NCBI RefSeq assembly: GCF_020103695.1
Contig: NZ_JAHXBF010000016.1
Coordinates: 125,790-189,789 of the forward strand
DNA length: 64,000 nt
Reading direction: 5' to 3'
DNA from: Hyalangium versicolor
GTDB taxonomy: Bacteria > Myxococcota > Myxococcia > Myxococcales > Myxococcaceae
The notes under the pieces were generated by a model. It saw only the letters and a program-made list of their open reading frames with translations, had not been told where the DNA came from and did no database searches. The first letter of the stretch is position 1. Each line of letters starts with the position of its first letter. Below are positions 22,981 through 32,167 of this stretch, in pieces. The position numbers and the translations under genes are program-made.

Positions 22981-24708
22981 CTACTGGTTCTTCGCCGAGG
23001 CCTGCGAGGCCGCCGACGGGCTGGTGAGGATCGGCGGCCGGTCCTTGCCCTCCATCGTGCGCTGCAGCTCGATCTCCTGGAGCAGCACGGCGGGCGCCAC
23101 GGTGGACACCGGCACCATGCCGCTCTCCGCGCCGCAGAAGCCGTTGAAGATGCCCTGCTTCTGGCCCGTGGCGAGCACCCGGTTCACCGCCGACAGCGGA
23201 GTGCCGACGATCTCCACCCCACGCACCAGCGTCTCCTTTCCGTCCTTCACATCGACCCGGTACACCATCCGCGGCACGCCCTTGAACGCCTGGTAGCCAT
23301 AGCTGGCCGTGTTGGTGTTGCCCCCGGTGATGTCCCGGATGATCAGTCCGTAGGGCTTGCCCTGGCGCTTCGCCTCCGCGATGAGCTGCCGCTTCAACTC
23401 GACGTCACTCACCTGCTTCGACGAGTCGACGATCAGGTTCGCCATGCGCGCCACGGGCTTCTGCGTGCCCTGGCTCCGACCGTGCCCATTCGACAGCAGG
23501 AAGCCCTCCACCGGCTGGCGTGACAGCAAGTAGCTCCTCAGCACGCCCTTCTCCACCAGCGTCACCCGCTGCCCCTTCACGCCCTCCTCGTCAAACAGGT
23601 AGTAGCCGTTGAGCGGCTCGCCACTCATTGTCCGAGTAGACGGGTCGTCAAAGATGGACAGGAAGCCCGGCAACACCTGCTTGCCCTCCTGCCCACGGAA
23701 GGTCTTCCCCTCCCGATCATCGTCCTGCCGATGGCCCTCCAGTCGGTGGCCCACGGCCTCGTGGAAGAGCACCCCGGAGGCCTCAGGCGCCAGGATGGCC
23801 GGCCCCGTATATGGATCGATCGCGGGAGCCTTGCGCAGCTCCAGCAGCTCCGAGATCACCTTGTCCGTGGCCTCGGCCAGCTTCGCATCGTCCGGCAGCC
23901 CTGCCTCGGTGGGCGAGTAGAAGTCTCGCGAGTCATCCAGCAGCTGCCCATCTTCCGCGCGAGTCACCGCGGTGATGTGGAGCCCGTAGAGCGTTTCCTC
24001 GGTGATGATGCGGCCGCCCTCGGAGGACACGAAGATGCGCACCACCTTGTCCGCGGTGATCCGCACATCCGAGTCGAACAGCTCCGGGTGCGCGTTGAAC
24101 CGTCCGGACAGCGTCCGAGCCACCTTCCGCCACTTCTCCCGATCGAACGGGAACGCAACAGGCGCCTGCACGTGGACGTTCGGCTTCTCCTTGGAGAAGG
24201 AGGGCGGACGCTTCGGGTCCTCCACCGTGTACACATCCTCGCCCTTCTTCTTGAGGAACTGGGCGAGCGCCGACTTGTACTTCTCGTCCGTCAGCAGCCA
24301 CAGCGCGGTGCGCAGCGCCATCGGCGAGTCGTCGATGGGGCCATCCGGCCGCGCGAAGAAGCTGGTGCCCTTGGTGGAGACCAGGAAGTCCATCTCCTCG
24401 GGGACCGAGCTGTCGAACTCGTACGAGCCTACCCGGACGTCCGCGGACAGCCGGCGGTCGTGGCTCGTGCCATCCGTGAACAGCGCGCCATACCGCGCCC
24501 CGATGGCGTACTGGTCGTAGTCCTTGAGCTGATAGCTCATGAAGTACGGCGGCTCGTGTCCCTTGAGCTGGAGCTGCTGCTGGTTGCGGGTCAACTCCGT
24601 CACCATCGCGTCCATCAAGCTCTGACGGGGATCAGCCGGTGGAACCGCGGCGAACAGGAGGGTGGAAGCAGCCAGCAGGGGGATGACGGGCAGGCAGGGA
24701 AGTCTCAC
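22981..24708 (-). CDS. Exported TldD-family metalloprotease
   Basis: The 575-residue protein belongs to the TldD/PmbA family. It has the zinc motif 'HEAVGHRLEGH' (HExxxH type), preceded by 'GPAILAPEASGVLF'. Downstream are the conserved 'YYLFDEEGV', 'SYLLSRQPV', 'RMANLIVD' and 'YGLIIRDITGGNTN' blocks. TldD normally works in the cytosol with TldE to cleave unfolded or modified peptides. Here the GTG at 24708 begins a typical signal peptide (VRLPCLPVIPLLAASTLLFAAV), so this copy is predicted periplasmic. No TldE partner lies beside it. The ribosome-binding site before 24708 is weak; the upstream extension in the same frame lacks signal-peptide features and is rejected. It lies 105 bases after the UDP-sugar dehydrogenase on the same strand. 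Confidence 0.85.
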   Translation of the reverse strand: MRLPCLPVIPLLAASTLLFAAVPPADPRQSLMDAMVTELTRNQQQLQLKGHEPPYFMSYQLKDYDQYAIGARYGALFTDGTSHDRRLSADVRVGSYEFDSSVPEEMDFLVSTKGTSFFARPDGPIDDSPMALRTALWLLTDEKYKSALAQFLKKKGEDVYTVEDPKRPPSFSKEKPNVHVQAPVAFPFDREKWRKVARTLSGRFNAHPELFDSDVRITADKVVRIFVSSEGGRIITEETLYGLHITAVTRAEDGQLLDDSRDFYSPTEAGLPDDAKLAEATDKVISELLELRKAPAIDPYTGPAILAPEASGVLFHEAVGHRLEGHRQDDDREGKTFRGQEGKQVLPGFLSIFDDPSTRTMSGEPLNGYYLFDEEGVKGQRVTLVEKGVLRSYLLSRQPVEGFLLSNGHGRSQGTQKPVARMANLIVDSSKQVSDVELKRQLIAEAKRQGKPYGLIIRDITGGNTNTASYGYQAFKGVPRMVYRVDVKDGKETLVRGVEIVGTPLSAVNRVLATGQKQGIFNGFCGAESGMVPVSTVAPAVLLQEIELQRTMEGKDRPPILTSPSAASQASAKNQ

Positions 24709-24813
24709 GCGCCCACTGTACCCGAGCCACCCCGCAATGCATCGAAGGTCCTCACCGCCCCCTTTCCGGAGCGGCGAGGACCCTCGCCTGCAAGGCAATC
24801 GAGCCGTGTGCGG

Positions 24814-26139
24814 CTAGGCCTTGGTCACCTTCTCACGGCCCGGGCCCACCAGCTTCGTGGCGTTGCGCGTGTCGATGACGCACTGGGACTTCTGCACCAG
24901 CGCCGCGTAGTCGATGCTGGAGTGGTCCGTGAGGATCACCACCGCGTCGTACTCGCCCAGCGTCTCCGCGTTCAGCGGCACGGAGCTCATCTCGTAGTTG
25001 AAGCCGTGGCCCTTCTCCAGCTTCGGCACGTACGGATCGTGATAGCTGACCTCGGCGCCCTTCTCCTTGAGCAGCGAGATGACGCGGAGGCTCGGGCTCT
25101 CGCGCATGTCGTCGATGTCCTTCTTGTACGCCGCGCCGATGCACAGCACCTTGGCGCCGTTCAGCGTCTTCTTGTGCTGGTTGAGCGCCTCCATGGTGCG
25201 CTGCACCACGTAGTACGGCATCTGCGTGTTCACCTCGCCGGCCAGCTCGATGAACTTGGTGTGGAACTCGTACTCGCGCGCCTTCCACGTCAGATAGAAG
25301 GGATCGATCGGGATGCAGTGTCCGCCCAGGCCCGGGCCCGGGTAGAAGGGCATGAAGCCGAACGGCTTGGTGCTCGCCGCCTGGATGACCTCCCACACGT
25401 CGATGCCCATCCGGTCGCAGAGCATCTTCATCTCGTTGACCATGGCGATGTTCACGCAGCGGAAGATGTTCTCCAGCAGCTTGGAGAGCTCCGCCACCCG
25501 CGTGGAGGACACCGGCACCGTCTCCTTCAGAGCGCTGGCGTACAGCGCCTGCGCCACCTCGAGGCACGCCGGCGTGAAGCCACCGACGATCTTCGGGATT
25601 GTCTTCGTGTTGAAGCTCTTGTTGCCCGGATCCTCGCGCTCGGGGCTGAAGGCCAGGTGGAAGTCCACGCCCGCCTTCAGGCCGTTCTTCTCCAGCAGCG
25701 GCTTGAGCACCTCCTCGGTGGTGCCCGGGTAGGTGGTGGACTCCAACACGAAGAGCTGGTTGCGGCGCACGTACGGCGCCAGCGCCTCGCCCGTCTGGAT
25801 GATGTACGTCATGTCCGGCTCACGCGAGGCCGTCAGCGGCGTCGGCACGCAGATGACGATGCAGTCCATCTCCGTGGCCTTCGCGAAGTCCGTCGTCGCC
25901 TTGAGCTTGCCCTCGCTGCTGAGCTTGGCCAGCGGCTCGCTGGGGATGTGCTTGATGTAGCTCTCCCCCTTGCCAATCTTGTCGATCTTGCGCTGGTCGA
26001 TATCGAGCCCCGTCACCGGGAAGCCTGCCTCGGCGAACGCCATGCCCAGCGGCAGCCCCACGTAACCCAGACCCACCACGCCCACCTTCGCCTCCCGCTT
26101 GCGAATCATGTCGACCAGCGGGCTCACCATCACGCGCAT
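24814..26139 (-). CDS. wbpA: UDP-N-acetyl-sugar 6-dehydrogenase (WbpA/WecC type nucleotide-sugar dehydrogenase)
   Basis: This enzyme oxidises the C6 hydroxyl of a UDP-sugar to an acid with two NAD+, supplying uronic acids for surface polysaccharide. The 441-residue protein shows the NAD fold 'VGVVGLGYVGLPLG', the central 'SPEREDPGN' and 'RVAELSKLLENIFRCVNIA' blocks, and catalytic Cys275 in 'GLGGHCIPIDPFY'. The C-terminal UDP-binding domain has 'AYKKDIDDMRESPSL'. 'SPERxDPGN' and 'AYKxDxDDxRESP' favour the UDP-GlcNAc/ManNAc dehydrogenase group over UDP-glucose dehydrogenase. The ATG at 26139 has GGGAGGG seven to eight bases upstream. The heparinase-like gene lies 61 bases upstream on the same strand, making a polysaccharide pair. 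Confidence 0.9.
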   Translation of the reverse strand: MRVMVSPLVDMIRKREAKVGVVGLGYVGLPLGMAFAEAGFPVTGLDIDQRKIDKIGKGESYIKHIPSEPLAKLSSEGKLKATTDFAKATEMDCIVICVPTPLTASREPDMTYIIQTGEALAPYVRRNQLFVLESTTYPGTTEEVLKPLLEKNGLKAGVDFHLAFSPEREDPGNKSFNTKTIPKIVGGFTPACLEVAQALYASALKETVPVSSTRVAELSKLLENIFRCVNIAMVNEMKMLCDRMGIDVWEVIQAASTKPFGFMPFYPGPGLGGHCIPIDPFYLTWKAREYEFHTKFIELAGEVNTQMPYYVVQRTMEALNQHKKTLNGAKVLCIGAAYKKDIDDMRESPSLRVISLLKEKGAEVSYHDPYVPKLEKGHGFNYEMSSVPLNAETLGEYDAVVILTDHSSIDYAALVQKSQCVIDTRNATKLVGPGREKVTKA

Positions 26140-26200
26140 TGCCACACCCTCCCAATGAGACGCCGCGAATCACGGACCGCCTCAAGCCTTTCAGTCACCC

Positions 26201-28276
26201 TCACAAAAAGACAACCACCCACCTCAACCACGCCGGGGGCACATGCCGCGCCCCGTAGATCACCATGCACGCCTGCTTCACCTGTCCGTACCCTGGCGAG
26301 TACGAAGACGGCTCGAGCCGAGGCGCCAGCCCCGAGGCGAAGAGCACCAGTGCCCGCGCCTCACCCTCGGGCCCCAACTCCACGGCGAGCGGCTCGAACT
26401 CCCGAGGCGCATCCGGCACCCGCAGGGCCCGCGCCAGCTCCGAGGGCTCGGGAGCCCTCATCCGCGCGTTCATGTCCGGCAGATGCAGCCGGCCCACCGC
26501 ATCGTGCGTCCCCGTGCCGATCAGCCGATCCGTCACCGCGAGCGCCCGCTCGCGCTTGTCCAGGTAGAAGGTCCGCTCCACACCCACCGGAGAGGAGAGC
26601 ACCCGGTATCCATCGTGCCGCACCGTGAGCCGATCCAACTGCGCTCCCGGCTGGAACACCTCCACCCGGGCCCGCGCATCCTCGGGCAGCGCGAAGAGCC
26701 GCTCCTGGGCAAAGGCCACCTGCTCTGCCCCATCCAGCTCGAGCGTGTTGTGCGCCGCGGTGGACCGGAAGGCGTTCCGCACCGCCGCGTCCCGCGTGTA
26801 TGTGCCCGTCCCCGAGTCCACGATGAGAGGCTGTCCCTTGAGGTGCAGCTCGAATGAGAGCTTGTCGTTGTGGCTGTGACCGCCCACGCCCCGCTGGCCT
26901 TGCCGGCCCGCGCTGACAGTGATGACGGCCTCGGCTCCGCGCAACACGTGGAAGCCACCTTCTTGGAAACTTGTTGAACCAGGAGACGACGCAGGCCCCA
27001 ACGCCTGGAAACTCTCCAAGCCCGGCTGGCCCAGCAGCCATGCCGCCTCATCGGGGAACTCGCTACCAGCCAGGGAAGGCTCACCGAAGAGCGCAGCCCC
27101 CAGGGGCGACAGATAGCCATGGTCCAGATCCGCACGGTCCCGCAGCGGGAAGACGCGGCCGGAGTCATTGTCTCCAATCTGCGGAGCCAACCCCTGCTCC
27201 GAGCACCACGCGTGCGTGGCCTGGAACATCCGGACCAGCCGCTCCTCGTAGGCCTTGCCCAGCTCTACGCCCGCCCCGAGCGCCGCCACGTGAGCCAGGG
27301 TGAACAGCTCCACCGCGAGCCGGTGGTATGGCGTGGAGCCCTCGAAGGAGGTGCCCTCCGGGTGGACCTGCGCCTCCATCTCCGCGCGAAGGCCCTTCAC
27401 CGCGAGCGCCACCTGGCGCGGCGAGCCCGGCAACTCCGGGAACAGCACGCCCACCACCAACAGGCCCACATAATTGGAGACCAGGTGGTTGTTGGGAACA
27501 GCACCCTTGTCCTCGAGGTGCGCCTCCACGAACTCGGAGTGCTCGGCGAGCGCGCTCAGCACGGGCACGAGGAACTCGGGCCGCTGGACTTCGGGCGCCT
27601 CGGCGAACATGGCGAGCGCCTGCGCGAGGTTCGCCGCACGCAGGGCCACCTCCATGGGACACGCCCAGTGCACTCCCATCCCCAGCGGGTTGGCCTGGAG
27701 GAAGTCGAGCGTCTGAAGGACGAAGCCCCGCGCGAAGCGAGCACGCGCCTCGGGCTCCTCCTCCACCCAATAGCCCTGCCCGAGCGCCACGAGGCTGTCG
27801 AGCCGGCCGAGGACCCATGGATACTTCGGGTCCGAGCCAGGCCGCAGCAGCCGGAGCTGCTCCACCGGCTCCAGCGGGTAGCGGTAGCCGCTCAGTGGAT
27901 CCAGCGACCAGTCCACCGGCCGCCCCTCACCGAAGGCCACGCGTGTTCCGAAGACAATGAACTCTTGAAGGAGCGCGGTCCGAGCACGCTCGCGGGCCCG
28001 CTCCCGCGCACCGGGCACGGAGGCGAGCGCCTGGAGCACGGAGCGGCGATGCTGGCCCTCGCACCACACACCCGTGTTGCGAGTGTCCAGGAACCGACGG
28101 GCCAGCTCCGACGCCGAGGTGGCGCCATACGCCTGGAGGAGCCTCAGCTCATCCACCGGGTAGCGGCGCCGGTACAGTGCCTGGCGGGCCACACCCTGCA
28201 CCCGCCGCACCGCGCTCCGAGCCACCGCAGCCGGCGCCATCCGAACCAGCGCCGAGTAATAATCGAAAGTCCCCAT
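26201..28276 (-). CDS. Heparinase II/III family polysaccharide lyase-like protein
   Basis: The 691-residue protein has the two-part family layout. An alpha-helical (alpha/alpha) toroid spans ~1-370, with 'NNHLVSNYVGLLVVG' and 'GSTPYHRLAVELF'. A C-terminal beta-sandwich follows, with 'GGFHVLRG', 'GVGGHSHNDKLSFELHLKGQPLIVDSGTGTYT' (split over ~440-475) and 'RNAFRSTAAHNTLELDG'. The Asn, Tyr and His residues of these motifs correspond to the usual active-site set. No signal peptide is visible, so it may act in the cytosol or on lipid-linked glycans, as in polymer-assembly loci. It pairs with the UDP-sugar acid dehydrogenase immediately downstream, which would supply uronic acids. The exact glycan is unknown. 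Confidence 0.82.
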   Translation of the reverse strand: MGTFDYYSALVRMAPAAVARSAVRRVQGVARQALYRRRYPVDELRLLQAYGATSASELARRFLDTRNTGVWCEGQHRRSVLQALASVPGARERARERARTALLQEFIVFGTRVAFGEGRPVDWSLDPLSGYRYPLEPVEQLRLLRPGSDPKYPWVLGRLDSLVALGQGYWVEEEPEARARFARGFVLQTLDFLQANPLGMGVHWACPMEVALRAANLAQALAMFAEAPEVQRPEFLVPVLSALAEHSEFVEAHLEDKGAVPNNHLVSNYVGLLVVGVLFPELPGSPRQVALAVKGLRAEMEAQVHPEGTSFEGSTPYHRLAVELFTLAHVAALGAGVELGKAYEERLVRMFQATHAWCSEQGLAPQIGDNDSGRVFPLRDRADLDHGYLSPLGAALFGEPSLAGSEFPDEAAWLLGQPGLESFQALGPASSPGSTSFQEGGFHVLRGAEAVITVSAGRQGQRGVGGHSHNDKLSFELHLKGQPLIVDSGTGTYTRDAAVRNAFRSTAAHNTLELDGAEQVAFAQERLFALPEDARARVEVFQPGAQLDRLTVRHDGYRVLSSPVGVERTFYLDKRERALAVTDRLIGTGTHDAVGRLHLPDMNARMRAPEPSELARALRVPDAPREFEPLAVELGPEGEARALVLFASGLAPRLEPSSYSPGYGQVKQACMVIYGARHVPPAWLRWVVVFL

Positions 28277-28353
28277 CCGCCCCTTCCACCGTCCTGCCCA
28301 CCCGTTAGCAATCGCTCGGCCACGGCAAAACCGTTGAAGTCATTGGGCTTGGA

Positions 28354-28412
28354 TCACCCTGGGGTGCTGGGTGACGGTAAAAAATCCAGGGCCTGCGTTT
28401 CCTTTGGGAAAC
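28354..28412. promoter_or_regulatory. Two inverted repeats in a divergent intergenic region
   Basis: TCACCC (28354-28359) with GGGTGA (28369-28374), and GTTTCC (28397-28402) with GGAAAC (28407-28412) separated by four bases. They lie between the divergent heparinase-like and histidine-kinase-like genes, 62-120 bases before the latter. They look like operator half-sites; the rest of the 198-base gap holds nothing recognised. Confidence 0.35.
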
Positions 28413-28474
28413 CTCCTTCGTTGTGAAGTGCAGATCAATTCATTGAATGGGAAGCATTGCGCCAATCCCCATCC

Positions 28475-29554
28475 ATGATCATTCCTCTCCGCGTGCATGG
28501 CGGAGCGTTGATTGGACGGCGACCCGAGGGGCTCGGGGTCGCAGAGGCGGAGCGGGCGATGGCGGCTGTGGCCGAGCATGCTCTCAGGAATGGTGCACGC
28601 GCGGGGCTGGAGGCGCTTCTCAAGGAAGCGCTGAAGCTCACGGGTGCGGCGGGCATTGCCCTGCATGAGGGGCGTGTGCGGATCGCGGAGGCGGGCCTGC
28701 GGCCTCCTCCTCCTTCCAAGTCACGCGCTTCGCAGGTGTACCCCGTGGGAGATGGGCGCGCGACGCTCGTGATTCTCTCGGAGCGGACCGGTGCGGAGCA
28801 GCAGGAGCTGCTCGCTCGGATCGCTCGCATGGCGAATACGCTCCTCGTGGCGCGCAGGCGTGAGGTCTCCCAGCAGGCCCGTCAGGTCCAACTCGTCAGG
28901 CAGCGGCAGCGACTGGAGCGGGAGCTGAACTATCGGGAGTGCGCTCGCTCTCGGGCGTCTCACGATCTCCGGACGCCCCTGCTCGTCATCAAGGGATACC
29001 TGGAGATGATGCGCAAGGGCATGACAGGTCCGCTCACGCCCACGATGGAGCGCTACGTGGAGCGAATGACTCGCTCCGCCCAGGACATGAACGAGCTCAT
29101 CGTGCAGCAGCTCTCGCGCGGTGGGGCTCCCGAGGATCTCCTCTGCCTGCTGACGGATGCCTTCGAGCCGCTGGCGCGCAGCCAGCATGTCACCTTGAAC
29201 GTGAAGTGCGAGGTGCAGTCGGTGCCGGTGCGAGGCCCGGGGCCCGTGCTGGCTCAATTGGCGCGGATGCTGGCTCGGGACGTGAGCGCCACGCGGGCCC
29301 ACGAGGTGAACCTGAGCATCGACGCTCATGAGAAGGTGGGCATGTGGAGGCTGCGCGTCTCCACGGACAAGCACCGCACGTTGCCGGCTCGCAAGGTGGC
29401 TCGGCTGGAGCACCTCGTGCTCCGCCTGGGAGGCACCCTGTCCATCCAGGACGAGTCTCCATTCGAGCTGCGGGTGCACCTGCCCGCCGTGAGCTTCGCC
29501 CCGAGCCACCGTTCGCAGCCTCGGGTTCAGGCAACGGCGGTCGAGGCGATCTGA
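28475..29554 (+). CDS. Histidine kinase-like protein with degenerate ATP-binding domain
   Basis: The 359-residue soluble protein has an N-terminal region of GAF-like length (~20-120) and a coiled-coil linker. A dimerisation/phosphoacceptor helix follows: 'SHDLRTPLLVIKGYLEMM' with His163. The expected ATPase domain follows in length but not in motifs. The N-box has no Asn ('VLAQLARMLARDVSAT'), the DxGxG loop is replaced by 'VSTDKH', and only an 'LRLGGTLSIQ' segment resembles the C-terminal glycine-rich part. It therefore probably cannot bind ATP and may act as a phosphotransfer or scaffold protein. It converges on the cheA hybrid gene with no gap, and its output may be tied to that system. The ATG at 28475 is preferred over a TTG at 28457; neither has a strong ribosome-binding site. 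Confidence 0.72.
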   Translation: MIIPLRVHGGALIGRRPEGLGVAEAERAMAAVAEHALRNGARAGLEALLKEALKLTGAAGIALHEGRVRIAEAGLRPPPPSKSRASQVYPVGDGRATLVILSERTGAEQQELLARIARMANTLLVARRREVSQQARQVQLVRQRQRLERELNYRECARSRASHDLRTPLLVIKGYLEMMRKGMTGPLTPTMERYVERMTRSAQDMNELIVQQLSRGGAPEDLLCLLTDAFEPLARSQHVTLNVKCEVQSVPVRGPGPVLAQLARMLARDVSATRAHEVNLSIDAHEKVGMWRLRVSTDKHRTLPARKVARLEHLVLRLGGTLSIQDESPFELRVHLPAVSFAPSHRSQPRVQATAVEAI

Positions 29555-32158
29555 TTAGCCGGGCAGCAGCTGGCGAACGAGATCCAGCAGCTTGCCGCGC
29601 TCCACTTCGCGCTTCACGATGTAGCCGTCCGCGCCGGCCTCGAGGCCCTCGGCCCGCTCCTCGGGGCTGTCGAGCGAGGTGACGAGGATGACGGGCGTCC
29701 GGTTGAGCGTGGGGTGCGAGCGGATGCGTCGCGTGAGCCCCACACCATCCAGCCGAGGCATCTGCCAGTCGCTGACCACGAGCTGGCAAGGCGTGCGCTC
29801 CAGCACCTCCCAGGCCTCTTCGCCGTCCGAGGCGGTGACTACCGGGTAGCCGGCGATCTCCAGCAGCGACTTCATGGCGAAGCGGGTGGTGAGCGCGTCG
29901 TCGCACACGAGGATGCGCGGCCGACGGATCTCTCCACCCACGGAGCGCGTGCTCGGCGAGGCGGCACGCAGCAACTCGGGCGCGTTGAGCACCGGCACCA
30001 GGCGGCCGTCATCCAGCACGGCCGCGCCAGCCAGGTGAGCCACACCCTTCAGGTGCGGGCCCAGCGAGCGGACGACGATCTCCTGCTGCCCCACCACCTC
30101 GTCGATGGCGAACAACACCCGGTCCTTGCCGAGCGTGAGCAGCATCACCGTCTGCATCTTCCCGTTCTCGAGCGCCAGCGGCAGCCGGGGCAGGCCAATG
30201 GCCTCCGCCAGCGAGAGGAAGACGATCTGCTCGTCATCCACCCGGGCCACCACGCGGCCCGCCACGGTGCCCACGTCAGCCGGAGCGAGGCGGAACACGC
30301 GCTCCACCATGTCCGAGGGCACGGCGACGACCGCAGTGCCTACGCGCACCAGCAGCCCCAGCGCGGAGGCGAGCGTCAGCGGCAGGTCGATGACGAACCG
30401 CGTCCCCTGCCCCTCCGTGTACGTCACATCCACCGCACCCTGGAGCCGCTGGGCAGTGGCGAGCACCACGTCCAGGCCCACGCCGCGCCCGGAGGTCTCC
30501 GTCACCTGATCGCGGGTGGAGAAGCCGGGCTGGAAGATGAGCCGCGCCGCCTGCGCATCCGAGAGCTTGGCCGCCGCCTCCGCCGACAGCAGGCCGCGCT
30601 TGATGGCCGTAGCGCGGACCTTCGCGGGTGACAGGCCTCCACCGTCATCCTCCACGATGACGGCGATGCGGGTGCCTCGGGACTCCACGCGCACCCAGAG
30701 CTTGCCCCTCTCGGACTTGCCAGCCTCGCGGCGGGCCTGCGGAGACTCGATGCCGTGGTCGATGGCGTTGCGCACCAGGTGCAGCAGCGGATCCTTCAGT
30801 GCATCGAGGATGCGGCGATCCAGCCGCACGTCTCCGCCCATGACGAAGAGGTCCACCTGCTTGCTGAGGCGGGCGCCCACCTCGCGCACCGTGCGCTTGA
30901 GCGGTTCGAGCACCTGGAGCGCCGGCACCATGCGCAGATCGCGCAGGTCGTCGCGCACCACCTGGGCCACCAGGTTGAGCTGCTCGCCCTCGCGGGTGGA
31001 GTCCTTCAGCAGCTCCACGATGCGCTTCTGCATCGAGCGCAGGACAGTGACTCCGGCCCGCAGCGACTCCAGCGCCTCACCGGCCCCCGTCAGCGACAGC
31101 TGCGACGAGGAGCGCTCCAGGTGGACGATGGTGTCGTGGGTGCTGTCGAGCAGATCCCTCAGCGCGTCCGTGCGGCGCGCCTGCTGGGAGCGGCCCGCGA
31201 TCAGGTGCTCCACCTGGAGCCCCAGGGACTCCAGCGTCTTCACCGAGACGCGCACCGCCTGATCGACGCCACCCCTGGCGCCTGCCACGGGCTCGGCGGC
31301 GGCCGCGGGGGCTCCTGCCGCCTCGCTGGCCGCACGCAGCGCCTGGGCGGCCTGCTTCGTCGCCATGGGGGGCGACTCGGGCACAGGTGCCTTTGCGGGA
31401 GCCGCGGGCGCCGGAGCGTGAGCCTCCGCCTCCTCCTCGACCACGGGAGTCTTGGGAGCGAGCGCTCCCCGGAGATCCACCAGCAGCCCCGCGAGCTCTG
31501 ATGCGGCAATGCTCGCGGCATCGCCTGGCTGCTCCATCTTCGAGAAGCCCACCGCCGTCCGCTCCGCGATCGGAGCGACGGAGTTCTCCTGGGCCGCCTC
31601 GGCCGCGATCTTGATCGAGCGCGCCAGCGCCACCGCCGTGCGCACGGTGTTCTCGCGCTCCGGCACGTTCGGCGAGACCAGCGAAACCAGCGCCGCCTCG
31701 AGCTTCTCCAGCGCCTGCAGCGCGTCCTTGCGGAAGCGCTCGCTCTGGCGAGGCTTCTCCTTGACGGCCCCCTCGCTGTGCCCGAGCGCCGCCAGCAGCC
31801 CGGCCAGCCCTTCGATGGCGGGCTCCTCGCCCGCATCTCCCAGCCCCAGCGCGAGCTCGATGGAGGACAGGCCCCGCAGGGTCACCTCCACCACCTCGCG
31901 CGGCAGCCGATCCTGGGGCTGGTAGCGCGCGAGCCCATCCTCGATGGCGTGGACGACCTGCTCGATCTCCGAGAGCCCGAGGCTGGCGGCGGAGCCCTTC
32001 AGGCTGTGCACCAGCCGCTTCAGCGACGGGAGCAGATCCGGGTCCCGCCCGTTGGGCTCTTCCTCCAGGCTGAGCACCTTGGTGCCGATGGCCTGGATTT
32101 GCTCTCGCGTCTCCGCGGAGAAGATGGGCCAGATGCTGCGGAACAGCTGCGGATCCAT
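29555..32158 (-). CDS. cheA: Hybrid chemotaxis histidine kinase CheA with C-terminal receiver
   Basis: This 867-residue core kinase of the chemosensory operon has the following order. An Hpt domain carries His51 in 'LVHSLKGSAASLGL'. A long Ala/Pro-rich linker follows, then dimerisation helices (~300-380). The HATPase has 'LVRNAIDHGIE', 'VEDDGGGLS' and 'GRGVGLDVV'. A CheW-like SH3 region covers ~600-735. A receiver domain covers ~745-867, with acceptor Asp797 in 'VVSDWQMPRLDG'. All catalytic motifs are intact. The CheA-receiver fusion resembles FrzE of Myxococcus and could phosphorylate both its own receiver and the separate CheY. It is the last gene of the operon, nine bases after cheW. It probably works with the MCP encoded upstream in a membrane array. 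Confidence 0.92.
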   Translation of the reverse strand: MDPQLFRSIWPIFSAETREQIQAIGTKVLSLEEEPNGRDPDLLPSLKRLVHSLKGSAASLGLSEIEQVVHAIEDGLARYQPQDRLPREVVEVTLRGLSSIELALGLGDAGEEPAIEGLAGLLAALGHSEGAVKEKPRQSERFRKDALQALEKLEAALVSLVSPNVPERENTVRTAVALARSIKIAAEAAQENSVAPIAERTAVGFSKMEQPGDAASIAASELAGLLVDLRGALAPKTPVVEEEAEAHAPAPAAPAKAPVPESPPMATKQAAQALRAASEAAGAPAAAAEPVAGARGGVDQAVRVSVKTLESLGLQVEHLIAGRSQQARRTDALRDLLDSTHDTIVHLERSSSQLSLTGAGEALESLRAGVTVLRSMQKRIVELLKDSTREGEQLNLVAQVVRDDLRDLRMVPALQVLEPLKRTVREVGARLSKQVDLFVMGGDVRLDRRILDALKDPLLHLVRNAIDHGIESPQARREAGKSERGKLWVRVESRGTRIAVIVEDDGGGLSPAKVRATAIKRGLLSAEAAAKLSDAQAARLIFQPGFSTRDQVTETSGRGVGLDVVLATAQRLQGAVDVTYTEGQGTRFVIDLPLTLASALGLLVRVGTAVVAVPSDMVERVFRLAPADVGTVAGRVVARVDDEQIVFLSLAEAIGLPRLPLALENGKMQTVMLLTLGKDRVLFAIDEVVGQQEIVVRSLGPHLKGVAHLAGAAVLDDGRLVPVLNAPELLRAASPSTRSVGGEIRRPRILVCDDALTTRFAMKSLLEIAGYPVVTASDGEEAWEVLERTPCQLVVSDWQMPRLDGVGLTRRIRSHPTLNRTPVILVTSLDSPEERAEGLEAGADGYIVKREVERGKLLDLVRQLLPG

Positions 32159-32167
32159 ACGCCCGGC

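Noticed and set aside
23731..26628. 965-residue open frame on the plus strand
   Set aside because: Antisense to the TldD-like, UDP-sugar dehydrogenase and heparinase genes; Arg/His-rich shadow.
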